Source of the DNA: Streptomyces albofaciens JCM 4342
GTDB taxonomy: Bacteria > Actinomycetota > Actinomycetes > Streptomycetales > Streptomycetaceae
Reading direction: 5' to 3'
DNA length: 64,000 nucleotides
Assembly (NCBI RefSeq): GCF_008634025.1
Contig: NZ_PDCM01000001.1
Location: forward strand, 434,001 to 498,000
Shown: positions 25,696 to 33,960 of the stretch, piece after piece
Layout of the letters: every line of letters begins with the position of its first letter
Numbering within the stretch: position 1 is the stretch's first letter
Notes under the pieces: model-generated
Seen by the model: the letters and a program-made list of their open reading frames with translations, nothing else
What the model was told of the DNA's origin: nothing
Databases searched by the model: none
Program-made: the position numbers and the translations under genes

Positions 25696-25730
25696 TGACA
25701 GCATGCTGTCCTAATGACAGAAGACTGTCA
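25696..25730 (-). promoter_or_regulatory. Two tandem palindromic operators over the DJ-1/marR promoter
   Basis: Two sites share the form TGACAG-N4-CTGTC: 25696-25711 (spacer CATG) and 25715-25730 (spacer AAGA), 19 bp apart start to start. On the minus strand TTGACA (25731-25726) is a perfect -35 box, and 17 bases later CAGCAT (25708-25703) is a plausible -10. Both operators therefore cover the core promoter, fitting repression by the MarR protein of this operon. Confidence 0.8.
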
Positions 25731-25855
25731 ATGGGGTGTCCGGGCGTCCGCCGTCCGGGTGGGCCGGGTGCGTTAACCCGCGGAGTGGGGTGGAGTTAAC
25801 CCGTCCGTTCCTAGCGTCTGACGCGTACCGATCAGCGACCGACAGGAGATGCACC

Positions 25856-26527
25856 ATGGAGACGCTGGGGCAGTTGACCGCCCACCTCGTGCTCGACCTC
25901 GCCGCGGTGAGCGTGCTGACGTTCGCCATCTACTACCCGCGCCACAGGCGCCGCGATCTGGTGCCCGCCTACCTGGCGCTGAACGTGGCGCTGTTCGCGG
26001 TCGTCTCTGCCCTCGCGCAGGTCGGCGAGGGCGGCACGGCCCTCGGCTTCGGCCTGTTCGGCGTGCTGTCGATCATCCGGCTGCGCTCCGACTCGATCCA
26101 GCACGAAGAGGTCGCCTACTACTTCACGACCCTGGTCCTCGGCCTGCTGTGCGGCCTGCCGCACCTGGACTTCGGCATCGCCGCGTCGTTCGCCGTCCTG
26201 CTCCTCCTGGTCATGTACGGCGCCGACCACCCGCGCCTGCTGTCGCGCACCTGCCGCACCGTCGTCACCCTCGACGCCGTGCACACCGACAACCGCTCCC
26301 TCCACGAGGAACTGGTGCGTCGGCTCGGCGAGCCCCTCAACTGGTCGGTCAAGGAAGTCGACTATGTCCGGGACCTGATGGTGGTGGACGTCCGCTTCCG
26401 TCTGCCGGAACCTTTCGGCAGGCCCGCTCGTACCACCTCACAGCGCGGTCACCGCAGCCGGCCCCGCACGATCACCCGTTCCCCCGCGCAACCGCAGCCC
26501 CGTCCCCTGTCCGAGGAGACCGTGTGA
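25856..26527 (+). CDS. DUF4956 membrane protein
   Basis: 223 residues. Three or four membrane helices occupy residues 8-125 (LVLDLAAVSVLTFAIYY, AYLALNVALFAVVSAL, FGLFGVLSIIRLRSDSIQHEEVAYYFTTLVLGLLCG, AASFAVLLLLVMYG). A soluble domain of about 100 residues follows (VVTLDAVHTDNRSLHEEL, VDYVRDLMVVDVRFRL). The SIIRLRSDSI-EEVAYYF motif is diagnostic of DUF4956. The family is habitually beside VTC-domain genes, as here with a four-base overlap, suggesting a membrane partner of a polyphosphate polymerase. ATG 25856 has AGGAG eight bases upstream. Confidence 0.86.
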   Translation: METLGQLTAHLVLDLAAVSVLTFAIYYPRHRRRDLVPAYLALNVALFAVVSALAQVGEGGTALGFGLFGVLSIIRLRSDSIQHEEVAYYFTTLVLGLLCGLPHLDFGIAASFAVLLLLVMYGADHPRLLSRTCRTVVTLDAVHTDNRSLHEELVRRLGEPLNWSVKEVDYVRDLMVVDVRFRLPEPFGRPARTTSQRGHRSRPRTITRSPAQPQPRPLSEETV

Positions 26528-27363
26528 TTCCCGCCGTACGGGCCATCGCCCGCGCCGCCATGGCCGCACGTCCGATAACCCTGTCCGAACTCCAGGCTCG
26601 CGCGGAGCTGATGGACCGCATCGACCACAGCTACCTGGTACCGGTCGAGATCTTCGCGGACTTCGCGGCCCGGCTCACCGACCCGCACCGGCCCGGCGGC
26701 CCGTTCCAGGCGCTGTGCATCAACGGCCGCCGCTGGTTCGGCTACCACTCCGTCTACTACGACACGCCCGACCTGCGGGCCTTCCACGACCACCGGCAGG
26801 GACGGCGGTACCGCTACAAGATCCGCGAGCGGCTGTACGAGGACTCCGGTGAGCGGCAGTTCGAGATCAAGCTCAAAGGGCGGCGCGGCGAGACGGTCAA
26901 GCGGCGGCGGCCGCTGCTGCCCGGCGAGGCGACGCTGGGGCGCGGCCCGCGCGGCTTCCTCGCCTCCGTCCTGCACGGCATGTACGGCATCGCCGCGCCC
27001 GAGGACCTGGTGCCCTCGCTGGTGACCGACTACCGGCGCGCCACGTTCGTCGCCGACGACCAGCGCATCACCTGCGACGCCGCCCTGGTCTGCCGGGACG
27101 CGGGCACCGGGCGCAGCGTACGGGCCGACGGCGGGCTGGTCCTGGTCGAGACCAAGTCCCCGGTCACCGGCCACCTGACGGAGACGGACCGGCTGCTGCA
27201 CACCTATGGGCTGCGCGCCGCCGAGTTCACCAAGTACTGCGGGGCGCTGGCCGCGCTGCGCTCGGGGCTGACCGCCAATCAGTGGCGGCGGGCGGTGCGG
27301 ATGGCGTTTCCGGGGGTGGGGAGCGGCGGGGCCGTCGCGGGGGTGCGGGGGTCCGCGGACTGA
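26524..27363 (+). CDS. VTC-domain protein, candidate polyphosphate polymerase
   Basis: 279 residues from GTG 26524. The fold is the CYTH-like tunnel of VTC domains, with basic and acidic residues lining a beta-barrel: MDRIDHSYLVPV (the R-x-D/E-K-Y position), YHSVYYDTPDLRAFHDH, RRYRYKIRERLY, QFEIKLKGRRGETVKRR, LVTDYRRATF and LVLVETKSP. In yeast Vtc4 this domain makes polyphosphate from ATP. In bacteria the activity is less certain, and inorganic tri/tetraphosphate handling is an alternative. The GTGA overlap couples it to DUF4956, a likely membrane scaffold. Confidence 0.84.
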   Translation: MIPAVRAIARAAMAARPITLSELQARAELMDRIDHSYLVPVEIFADFAARLTDPHRPGGPFQALCINGRRWFGYHSVYYDTPDLRAFHDHRQGRRYRYKIRERLYEDSGERQFEIKLKGRRGETVKRRRPLLPGEATLGRGPRGFLASVLHGMYGIAAPEDLVPSLVTDYRRATFVADDQRITCDAALVCRDAGTGRSVRADGGLVLVETKSPVTGHLTETDRLLHTYGLRAAEFTKYCGALAALRSGLTANQWRRAVRMAFPGVGSGGAVAGVRGSAD

Positions 27364-27498
27364 GGTGCGGCTGACCGCGCCGTCTGGTCGGTTGTGGGCG
27401 GGCCGGGCGCCGGCCGCTCGGCTGCCGGCCGCTCGGTGGCCGGCTTTCGGCTGCCGACCGCTCAGCTGTCGACGGTCGCCCAGGCGCGTCCGTCCGGC

Positions 27499-28971
27499 TC
27501 ACCCGTCCTGCTGTGCCACCTCCGCCGTGCCGAAGCGGGCCGTGACGCGGGCGCCGCCGCCGGCCGCCGTGCCGCACTCCAGCGAGCCGCCCGACTCCTC
27601 CGCGGCCCGGCGCACGATGTCCAGGCCCAGGCCCGTCGAGCCGCCGCCGCTGTGCCCGCGCTCCGGGACGTGCCCCACGGGGAAGCCGGGGCCGTCGTCC
27701 TCGACGGTGAGACGGGCGGTGCCGGATCTCGCGCCGGTGCCGGATTCCGTGCCCGTGCCCATGGCGGTGTCCTCGTGGGCGACGGTGACGCGCAGACCGG
27801 CGCCGTCCGGGGTGTGGTCGAAGACATTGCCGATCAGGGCGTCGACGGCGGCGGCGAGACCGGCCGGGTCGGCCCGTACGGGGACCGGGCCGCCGGGGGC
27901 CGCGAAGGCCAGCTCCCGGCCCTGGTCCTCCGCCAGCGGGCGCCAGAAGTCGGCGCGTTCACGGGCGACGGCGGCCAGGTCCGCGCAGGCGCCCCGCCGC
28001 GCGGCGGGGTCCGGGCCCTGGCCCGTACGTACGGTCGCCACCGCGCGCCCGGCCTCGCGCAGCGGCTTGCGCGCCGTACGGATCACCTCGTCGACGCTGC
28101 GCTCCAGCGCCGCCACGTCCGCCGCGATCCGCTCCGCCTCCGCCGGGTCGCGCAGCCCCTCGGCGTCCAGGCGCAGCGCGGCGACGGGGGTGCGCAGCCG
28201 GTGCGCGAGGTCGGCCGCGTTCTCCCGTTCGGCGGTCAGGAAGGCGTCGATGCGGTCGGCGAGGTGGTTCACCTCGCGCGCCACCGCACGGAGCTCGGGC
28301 GGCCCGGAGGGCTCGGCGCGGGCCGTCAGGTCGCCCGCGGCCAGCCGGTCGGCGACCTGGGACAGGCGGCGGGCGGAGCCGACCAGGCGGGCGCCGAGCC
28401 GGTCGGCGACCAGCAGCCCGAGCAGCACCAGCGCGGCGCCGATCCCGGCGATCTCCAGTGAGGAGGCCAGCGTGCCCGCGTGGAGCTGGCTCTCCGTGAG
28501 GGCGACGAGGGCGACCGCGGTGCCGCCCGCCACGCCCTGGACCGGCACCAGTACGGTCCGGCCCCCGCCCGGCGGCTCGTACGTGAAGGCCCGGCCGTAG
28601 CGGGCCAGCCGGACCGCGTCGGTGACGGGCGTGGCGGGCCCCAGCACGGCACCGTCGGCGAGCACGACGGACGTACGGGGCAGGCCCGGGCCGTTGGCGG
28701 AGTCGACGATGCCCGCGGCGACCCGGCGTGCGTCCGAGGTCTCGCCGGGACCGGCGCCTTGGACACCGCTCCGGTCTCCGCCACGGGCACCGCCCTGCGC
28801 ACCGGCCAGCGCCTGGCCGACGCCGGTGGCCAGCGAGTGGGCGCGCGAGGTGGCGTCGGCGGTGGCCCGGTCGGCGGCGTGGCTACGGGTGAGCAGCGCC
28901 AGCGGCACCAGCAGGGCCGCGAGCACGAGCGCGGTGGTCGCGGCCGTCAGGAGGAGCAGGCTGCGGCGCAT
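27499..28971 (-). CDS. Sensor histidine kinase, HAMP type
   Basis: 490 residues. Membrane helix 1 (RSLLLLTAATTALVLAALLVPLALL) is followed by an extracytoplasmic region of about 145 residues and helix 2 (IAGIGAALVLLGLLVADRL). A HAMP linker leads to HisKA with ADLAHRLRTPVAALRLDAE (phospho-acceptor His). The HATPase has LIGNVFDHTP (N box), VEDDGPGFP (G1) and STGLGLDIVRRAAEESGG (G2). It lies two bases downstream of its OmpR-type regulator. The Gly/Arg-rich stretch around residue 60 is low-complexity. Signal unknown. GC-rich direct repeats (27405-27470) lie after the stop. Confidence 0.9.
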   Translation of the reverse strand: MRRSLLLLTAATTALVLAALLVPLALLTRSHAADRATADATSRAHSLATGVGQALAGAQGGARGGDRSGVQGAGPGETSDARRVAAGIVDSANGPGLPRTSVVLADGAVLGPATPVTDAVRLARYGRAFTYEPPGGGRTVLVPVQGVAGGTAVALVALTESQLHAGTLASSLEIAGIGAALVLLGLLVADRLGARLVGSARRLSQVADRLAAGDLTARAEPSGPPELRAVAREVNHLADRIDAFLTAERENAADLAHRLRTPVAALRLDAEGLRDPAEAERIAADVAALERSVDEVIRTARKPLREAGRAVATVRTGQGPDPAARRGACADLAAVARERADFWRPLAEDQGRELAFAAPGGPVPVRADPAGLAAAVDALIGNVFDHTPDGAGLRVTVAHEDTAMGTGTESGTGARSGTARLTVEDDGPGFPVGHVPERGHSGGGSTGLGLDIVRRAAEESGGSLECGTAAGGGARVTARFGTAEVAQQDG

Positions 28972-28973
28972 GG

Positions 28974-29801
28974 TTACGGCCCGGCCGGGCCTGGGACGCC
29001 CGGTGCACCCGGCAGGTTCGGTTCGTCCGCCGTACCTGCTCCGTCCGCCGTACCTGCTCCGTCCGCCGTGCCCGTCGTCTCCTCCGGTTCCGGCCTGTCC
29101 TCCGGTTCCGGCCCGTCCTCCGGTTCCGGTGCCGCCAGCTTCACCCCCACCGTGCGGATCGTGTGCAGGTAGCGCGGGTGCTGTGCCGTCTCGCCGAGCT
29201 TGCGGCGCAGCCACGACAGGTGGACGTCCACCGTCTTGTCCGCGCCGCCCAGCGGCTGCTGCCACACCTCCGCCAGCAGTTCCCGCCGGGAGATCACCTG
29301 TCCGGCCCGCTGCGCCAGGTACGCCAGCAGGTCGAACTCCCGGGGCGTGAGGTCCAGCGGCGCGCCGTCGAGGGACACCTCGCGCGCGGCCGTGTCCACG
29401 CGTAGGCCGCCGACGCGCAGCGCGGGTTCCGGTTCGGCGGTGCCGAGGCGGCGCAGCACCGCCTTGATACGCGCGTCCAGCTGGGCGGCCCCGAACGGCT
29501 TGACGATGTAGTCGTCGGCGCCGTCCCCCAGGGCCGCGACCATGTCCGGCTCCTCGTCGCGCGCGGTGGCCACGATCACCGGTACGTCGCTGACCGCCCG
29601 CAGCATCCGCAGCACCTGTGCGCCGTCCACGTCCGGCAGTCCGAGGTCCAGGACGACGAGGTCCGGACGGTCGGTCACGGCGGCGTCCAGGCCGGACATG
29701 CCGGTCGCCGCGGTGGCCACGGCGTGGCCGCGGTCGCGCAGGGCGCGCAGCAGCGCACCACGCAGTTGGGGGTCGTCCTCGACGACGAGGAGGTGGGACA
29801 T
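28974..29801 (-). CDS. Response regulator, OmpR/PhoB type
   Basis: 275 residues. The receiver has LLVVEDDPQLRGAL, DLVVLDLGLPDVDG (phospho-Asp), IVATARDE and DYIVKPFG. The winged helix has LDLTPREFDLLAYLAQRAGQVISRREL and KTVDVHLSWLRRKLGE, ending IRTVGVKL. The last 50 residues are an acidic Pro/Glu and Gly/Thr/Ala tail of short repeats, unusual for the family. ATG 29801 is chosen over GTG 29810 because TACGGT on the minus strand (29814-29809) begins 13 bases before it, the leaderless spacing. Confidence 0.9.
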   Translation of the reverse strand: MSHLLVVEDDPQLRGALLRALRDRGHAVATAATGMSGLDAAVTDRPDLVVLDLGLPDVDGAQVLRMLRAVSDVPVIVATARDEEPDMVAALGDGADDYIVKPFGAAQLDARIKAVLRRLGTAEPEPALRVGGLRVDTAAREVSLDGAPLDLTPREFDLLAYLAQRAGQVISRRELLAEVWQQPLGGADKTVDVHLSWLRRKLGETAQHPRYLHTIRTVGVKLAAPEPEDGPEPEDRPEPEETTGTADGAGTADGAGTADEPNLPGAPGVPGPAGP

Positions 29802-29988
29802 ACCCGTCACCGTAACCAGCCCCGGCGCCGCCGCGGGAGACGATGCGGGGCGTCTGTGGCGACCGGGCCAGGGGTTTGTCCGGGCCTTAACCGGACGTTA
29901 GGAATGGGTGCGGGAGGGTGGCCGGGACGATGGCCGCAGGCCGTGGGGACCTCCGGGGCGCGCGGCATGATGGCAGGAGGGACGCGCG

Positions 29989-30561
29989 ATGGCGTGGCGC
30001 AGTGTGGCGGTGACGGCGGCCTGGGTGTGTGTGGTGGCCGGGGCGGGCGCCCTCGGCGCCTGGTCGCTGGCGAGCGCGGACACCGGTGGGCGCAACGACC
30101 GGGCGGTGCCGCTGGACGACGGTGCCGTACGGGACAAGCTGGCCGCGGCCCGTGCCGCCGCACCGACTTCGGAGCCCTCCTCGGGTACGCCTTCAGGTTC
30201 CCCCTCGGGCGCGCCTTCGGGCGCCTCCGGTAAGCCCTCCGGCCCGGCCGCGACCGGTCCGTCGTCCGGTTCCCCGTCGCCCGGCTCTCCGGCCCGGCCC
30301 GTGGCCGGCGGCACGGTCCGCCTGGCCGGCGGCAGCGCCACCGCCGAGTGCCGGGCGGACGGCCGGATCTACCTGACGGTCTGGAGCCCGGCCACCGGCT
30401 ACCGCGCGGACGACGTGCGGCGCGGACCGGCCGCCACCGCCGCGATCGAGTTCGAGCCGCTCGACGACCACGCCGGGAACGACCACGCGTACACGCTGCG
30501 CTGCGCGGCGGACGGCCGCCCGCAGGCCGCACCGGCTCCGGAAGACGATGACGACGACTGA
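29989..30561 (+). CDS. Secreted or membrane-anchored protein of unknown function
   Basis: 190 residues. A signal/anchor segment (WRSVAVTAAWVCVVAGAGALGAWSLASA) is followed by a Ser/Pro/Gly/Thr linker with PSG repeats (about 60-105). A compact C-terminal beta domain of about 70 residues has two Cys (ATAECRADG, YTLRCAADG), probably one disulphide. The tail is EDDDDD. Similar small domains after a linker occur in Streptomyces septum or envelope proteins, but I cannot name a family. GGAGGG lies nine bases before ATG 29989. It is divergent from the OmpR/HK pair and may be its target. Confidence 0.72.
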   Translation: MAWRSVAVTAAWVCVVAGAGALGAWSLASADTGGRNDRAVPLDDGAVRDKLAAARAAAPTSEPSSGTPSGSPSGAPSGASGKPSGPAATGPSSGSPSPGSPARPVAGGTVRLAGGSATAECRADGRIYLTVWSPATGYRADDVRRGPAATAAIEFEPLDDHAGNDHAYTLRCAADGRPQAAPAPEDDDDD

Positions 30562-30867
30562 GTCCTCCTCTTGAGCCACCGGGGTCCCGTCTCAACCCAC
30601 CCGGGGTCCCGTCTTGAGTCACCGCGGCCTCGTCCTGAGCCACCGGGGCCTCGTCCTGAGCCACCGGGGCCGCTTCGAGCCACCGCGGGGCCCGCCCTGA
30701 ACCACGGCTCGCCCTGGAGCTTCCCACAGCCCCACCGACACACTGTCCGCGCCCGTGGTGAGCGCCATACACAGTGTCGGTCCCTGCGGCGGCACGCCGA
30801 TCCCTAGGCTGAGGGCGTCCGCCGTACCGTGTCCCCGGGCGGGCCCGAGCGATCCGAGGTAGTGACC
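30562..30867 (+). repeat. Degenerate about 21-bp direct repeats in an intergenic region
   Basis: From 30571 to about 30700 the motif GAGCCACCGGGGCCTCGTCC recurs imperfectly at least five times (GAGCCACCGGGGTCCCGTCT, GAGTCACCGCGGCCTCGTCC and others) at 20-25-bp spacing. No gene is supported. The right part (30740-30867) carries the promoter area of the aminotransferase gene, with CCTAGGCT at 30803-30810. Confidence 0.65.
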
Positions 30868-32226
30868 GTGACCACGACGCAACCCGACCCGGCAGCCGGC
30901 GCGGCGGTGCACGCCGCCGACCGCGCGCACGTCTTCCACTCCTGGTCCGCGCAGGGCCTGATCGACCCGCTGCCGGTCGCCGGCGCCGAGGGCTCGTACT
31001 TCTGGGACTACGCGGGCAACCGCTACCTGGACTTCTCGTCCCAGCTGGTCAACACCAACATCGGCCACCAGCACCCGAAGGTCGTCGCCGCGATCCAGGA
31101 GCAGGCCGGAAAGCTGTGCACGCTCGCGCCGGGCTTCGCCGTGGACGTGCGCGCCGAGGCCGCCCGGCTGATCGCCGAGCGCACCCCGGGCGACCTCGAC
31201 AAGATCTTCTTCACCAACGGCGGCGCGGAGGCCGTGGAGAACGCGGTCCGCATGGCCCGGCTGCACACCGGCCGCGCCAAGGTGCTCTCCGCCTACCGCT
31301 CGTACCACGGCGCCACCGCCGCCGCGATCAACCTGACCGGCGACCCGCGCCGCTGGCCCTCCGACACCGCCTCGGCCGGTGTCGTGCATTTCTGGGGCCC
31401 GTTCCCGTACCGCTCGCCCTTCCACGCGGAGAACGAGGCCCAGGAGTGCGAGCGCGCCCTCGCGCACCTGGAGGACACGATCGCCTTCGAGGGCCCGCAG
31501 TCCATCGCCGCGATCATCCTGGAGACCGTCCCCGGCACCGCCGGGATCATGGTGCCCCCGCCCGGCTACCTGGCCGGCGTCCGGGAGATCTGCGACCGGT
31601 ACGGCATCGTCCTCATCCTGGACGAGGTCATGGCGGGCTTCGGCCGTACGGGGCACTGGTTCGCCGCCGACCACTTCGGCGTCACGCCGGACCTGCTGAC
31701 CTTCGCCAAGGGCGTGAACTCCGGCTATGTACCGCTGGGCGGTGTCGCCATCTCCGCCGAGATCGCCGCCACCTTCGACCAGCGCCCCTACCCGGGCGGT
31801 CTGACCTACTCCGGGCACCCGCTGGCCTGCGCCTCCGCCGTCGCCACGATCAACGCGATGGCCGAGGAGAAGATCGTGGAGAACGCCGCGGAGATCGGCG
31901 AGAAGGTCATCGGCCCGGGGCTGCGCGCCCTCGCGGAGCGGCACCCGTCGGTCGGCGAGGTGCGCGGACTGGGCGTCTTCTGGGCGCTGGAGCTGGTCAA
32001 GGACAAGGAGACGCGCGAGCCGCTGGTCCCGTACAACGCGTCGGGCGCCGCCAACGCCCCGATGGCGGAGTTCGCGGCGGCCTGCAAGCGCGGCGGCCTG
32101 TGGCCCTTCGTGAACATGAACCGCACCCACGTCGTCCCGCCCTGCACCGTCACCGAGGCCGAGGTCAAGGAGGGCCTGGCCGCCCTGGACGCGGCGCTGG
32201 CGGTGGCGGACGCGCACACCGCCTGA
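30868..32226 (+). CDS. Class III aminotransferase
   Basis: 452 residues, PLP fold type I, acetyl-ornithine/beta-alanine aminotransferase class. Motifs: FFTNGGAEAVENAVRMAR (phosphate cup), YRSYHGATAAAINLTGD, ILILDEVMAGFGRTGHW (Asp contacting pyridine N), LTFAKGVNSGYVPLGGV (Schiff-base Lys) and GGLTYSGHPLACA. The N-terminal HSWSAQGLIDPLPVAGAEGSYFWD resembles omega-amino acid:pyruvate or beta-alanine transaminases. GTG 30868 is chosen since GAGG lies eight bases upstream; GTG 30862 is an alternative. The GntR-family gene just downstream suggests control of amine or pyrimidine catabolism, but no catabolic partner genes are nearby. Confidence 0.88.
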   Translation: MTTTQPDPAAGAAVHAADRAHVFHSWSAQGLIDPLPVAGAEGSYFWDYAGNRYLDFSSQLVNTNIGHQHPKVVAAIQEQAGKLCTLAPGFAVDVRAEAARLIAERTPGDLDKIFFTNGGAEAVENAVRMARLHTGRAKVLSAYRSYHGATAAAINLTGDPRRWPSDTASAGVVHFWGPFPYRSPFHAENEAQECERALAHLEDTIAFEGPQSIAAIILETVPGTAGIMVPPPGYLAGVREICDRYGIVLILDEVMAGFGRTGHWFAADHFGVTPDLLTFAKGVNSGYVPLGGVAISAEIAATFDQRPYPGGLTYSGHPLACASAVATINAMAEEKIVENAAEIGEKVIGPGLRALAERHPSVGEVRGLGVFWALELVKDKETREPLVPYNASGAANAPMAEFAAACKRGGLWPFVNMNRTHVVPPCTVTEAEVKEGLAALDAALAVADAHTA

Positions 32227-32246
32227 GCCGGAGCCCGTACCCGGGC

Positions 32247-32282
32247 CCTGTGTACGGGGCCGCGACCGGCCCCGTACACAGG
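32247..32282 (+). terminator. Terminator of the class III aminotransferase gene
   Basis: CCTGTGTACGGGGCC and GGCCCCGTACACAGG form a perfect 15-bp stem with a six-base loop, 20 bases after the stop. Confidence 0.93.
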
Positions 32283-32396
32283 CGCCACCGTCGCCCCGCC
32301 CGTCCCCCTCGCCTATCGTGAAGGCCAGGGCCGCTCTCCTCGCACGCGGTCATACGCACCAGCCGGCCCACGAGGCCGCCGAAGGAGACGGACACG

Positions 32397-33074
32397 ATGC
32401 CCGCCGGCCCAGGCAGCGGAGTCATACGGCGCAACACCCTGCGCCAGCAGATCGCCGACGCGCTGCGCGACGAGGTGCTGGCCGGGCGGCTGCCCTGCGG
32501 ACACCAGTTCACGGTCAAGGAGATCGCCGAACAGTACGGGGTGTCCGCCACACCCGTGCGCGAAGCCCTGCTCGACCTGTGCGCCCAGGGCCTCCTGGAC
32601 GTCGAGCAGCACCGCGGCTTCAGGGTGCACGCCTTCACGGCCACCGACTACCGGGCCATGGTCGAGGCCCGGACCCTGATCGTCGAGGGCATCTTCCGCA
32701 CCCGCGCCGAGCGCGCGCTGAGCACCATGCCCCCCGCCGTGCTGATGTCCGTCAGGCGTCGCGCCGAAGAGGCGGAACGGGCTGCCCGGGCGGGTGACTT
32801 GGACGTACTGATCGGGTACGACCTGCGCTTCTGGCGTGAGCTGGGCAGCCTGGTGGGTAACCCGTACATCAGTGACTTCCTGGACCGGGTACGGGTGCAG
32901 AGCTGGGTCTTCGCGGTGCCGCTGCTGCGCCGCGCCACGGATCTGCGCGGCCGGCTGTGGCACGGCCACCGGGACCTGGTCAGCGCCGTCGTCCGGCACG
33001 ATCTGGCCGAGGCGCAGCGGTTGGTGCGCGAATACAACGAGCACTCCCTCGCCCTCGTCGACGGCGCCTGCTAG
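32397..33074 (+). CDS. GntR/FadR-type transcriptional regulator
   Basis: 225 residues. The N-terminal winged helix has NTLRQQIADALRDEVLAGRLPCGHQFT, then VKEIAEQYGVSATPVREALLDL and EQHRGFRVHAFTATDY. The C-terminal FCD ligand domain has VEARTLIVEGIFRTRAE, DLRFWRELGSLVGNPYISDFLDRVR, and the metal-site-like WHGHRDLVSAVVRHD. GAAGGAG precedes ATG 32397 by nine bases. Regulators of this type answer small carboxylates or amino acids. The upstream aminotransferase or the downstream gene may be targets, but a strong terminator isolates it from the former. Confidence 0.9.
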   Translation: MPAGPGSGVIRRNTLRQQIADALRDEVLAGRLPCGHQFTVKEIAEQYGVSATPVREALLDLCAQGLLDVEQHRGFRVHAFTATDYRAMVEARTLIVEGIFRTRAERALSTMPPAVLMSVRRRAEEAERAARAGDLDVLIGYDLRFWRELGSLVGNPYISDFLDRVRVQSWVFAVPLLRRATDLRGRLWHGHRDLVSAVVRHDLAEAQRLVREYNEHSLALVDGAC

Positions 33075-33122
33075 CACTACCCTGTCCGTCCGCCCCCCAC
33101 CCGACCGGAAGCGAGCTCATAC

Positions 33123-33773
33123 GTGGCATGTGACCTGTGGCTGGTCCCCCTTGTCGATGTGCTGTGCCACAGCCCCGACAACCCCTTCTCCGAAGAGATC
33201 GCCGCCTACGACAAGGCCCTCACGGAAGCGGGACTGCCGCCCGTCCCCGTCTTCAGCTACATGCCCGGCCTGTCCGGGGACGTCGCCCCGGTCGCGGGCT
33301 TCGACTACGACGCGCTGCACTTCCTGCGGCGCGCCTACCTGCTGCGGATCTGCGGGCTGGAAGTGACGCCGGTGGACGAACTGGGCGGGGACTACGAGCA
33401 GTTGCTGGAGATGTTCGAGACCACGGCCCAGGAGTCGCACCTGGTGTGGCACTACGACCACGCCGGGGCGTACGTGCCGGTCGACTTCCCGCACCCGCTG
33501 GCCACCGAAGAACTCCTGGAGGGCGGGGGGCCGCTGGGCTCCGCCCACGGCCTGCTGCGCGATCTCGAACTCGTCGCGCCGTCCATCGGTATCGATCCGG
33601 CCAATCCGCCGGCCGCGCCCGAAGCGCCGTCCCGGCCCACCTCCCTGGAGGAGCGGGTGAGCGGGGCGCTCCTGGACGACAGTCCGTTCGCGCGGGAGCG
33701 GCACGTGTGGCTGGGGCTGCACGCGGCGGCCACGCGCAGCCTGGGCCAGGGGTCGATGATCGTCTTCAGCTGA
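33123..33773 (+). CDS. Conserved Streptomyces protein of unknown function
   Basis: 216 residues from GTG 33123, cytoplasmic. The start MACDLWLVPLVDVLCHSPDNPFSEEIAAYD reads like a well-ordered alpha/beta protein, and ESHLVWHYDHAGAYVPVDFPHPLA is a distinctive middle segment. The C-terminus RHVWLGLHAAATRSLGQGSMIVFS is hydrophobic but not membrane-like. Three Cys lie in the first third. I cannot assign a family or reaction. It starts 48 bases after the GntR gene on the same strand, so an operon is possible. Confidence 0.7.
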   Translation: MACDLWLVPLVDVLCHSPDNPFSEEIAAYDKALTEAGLPPVPVFSYMPGLSGDVAPVAGFDYDALHFLRRAYLLRICGLEVTPVDELGGDYEQLLEMFETTAQESHLVWHYDHAGAYVPVDFPHPLATEELLEGGGPLGSAHGLLRDLELVAPSIGIDPANPPAAPEAPSRPTSLEERVSGALLDDSPFARERHVWLGLHAAATRSLGQGSMIVFS

Positions 33774-33960
33774 GGGCGGCCGGACGCGCCTGACGGAGAC
33801 GCGCTCGGCGGGGGACGCGCCTGGCGGTGGTCGCGGGCGGCGGGGGACGCGCCCGGCGGGGCGCGCGGGACCGCGCCGAGCGGGCGCGCGAGCGGGCGTG
33901 CGAGAGGCGCGGGTGGACGCGCGTGTGGGCGTACGAGGGGTGCGCGTCCGGGCGCGCCCC

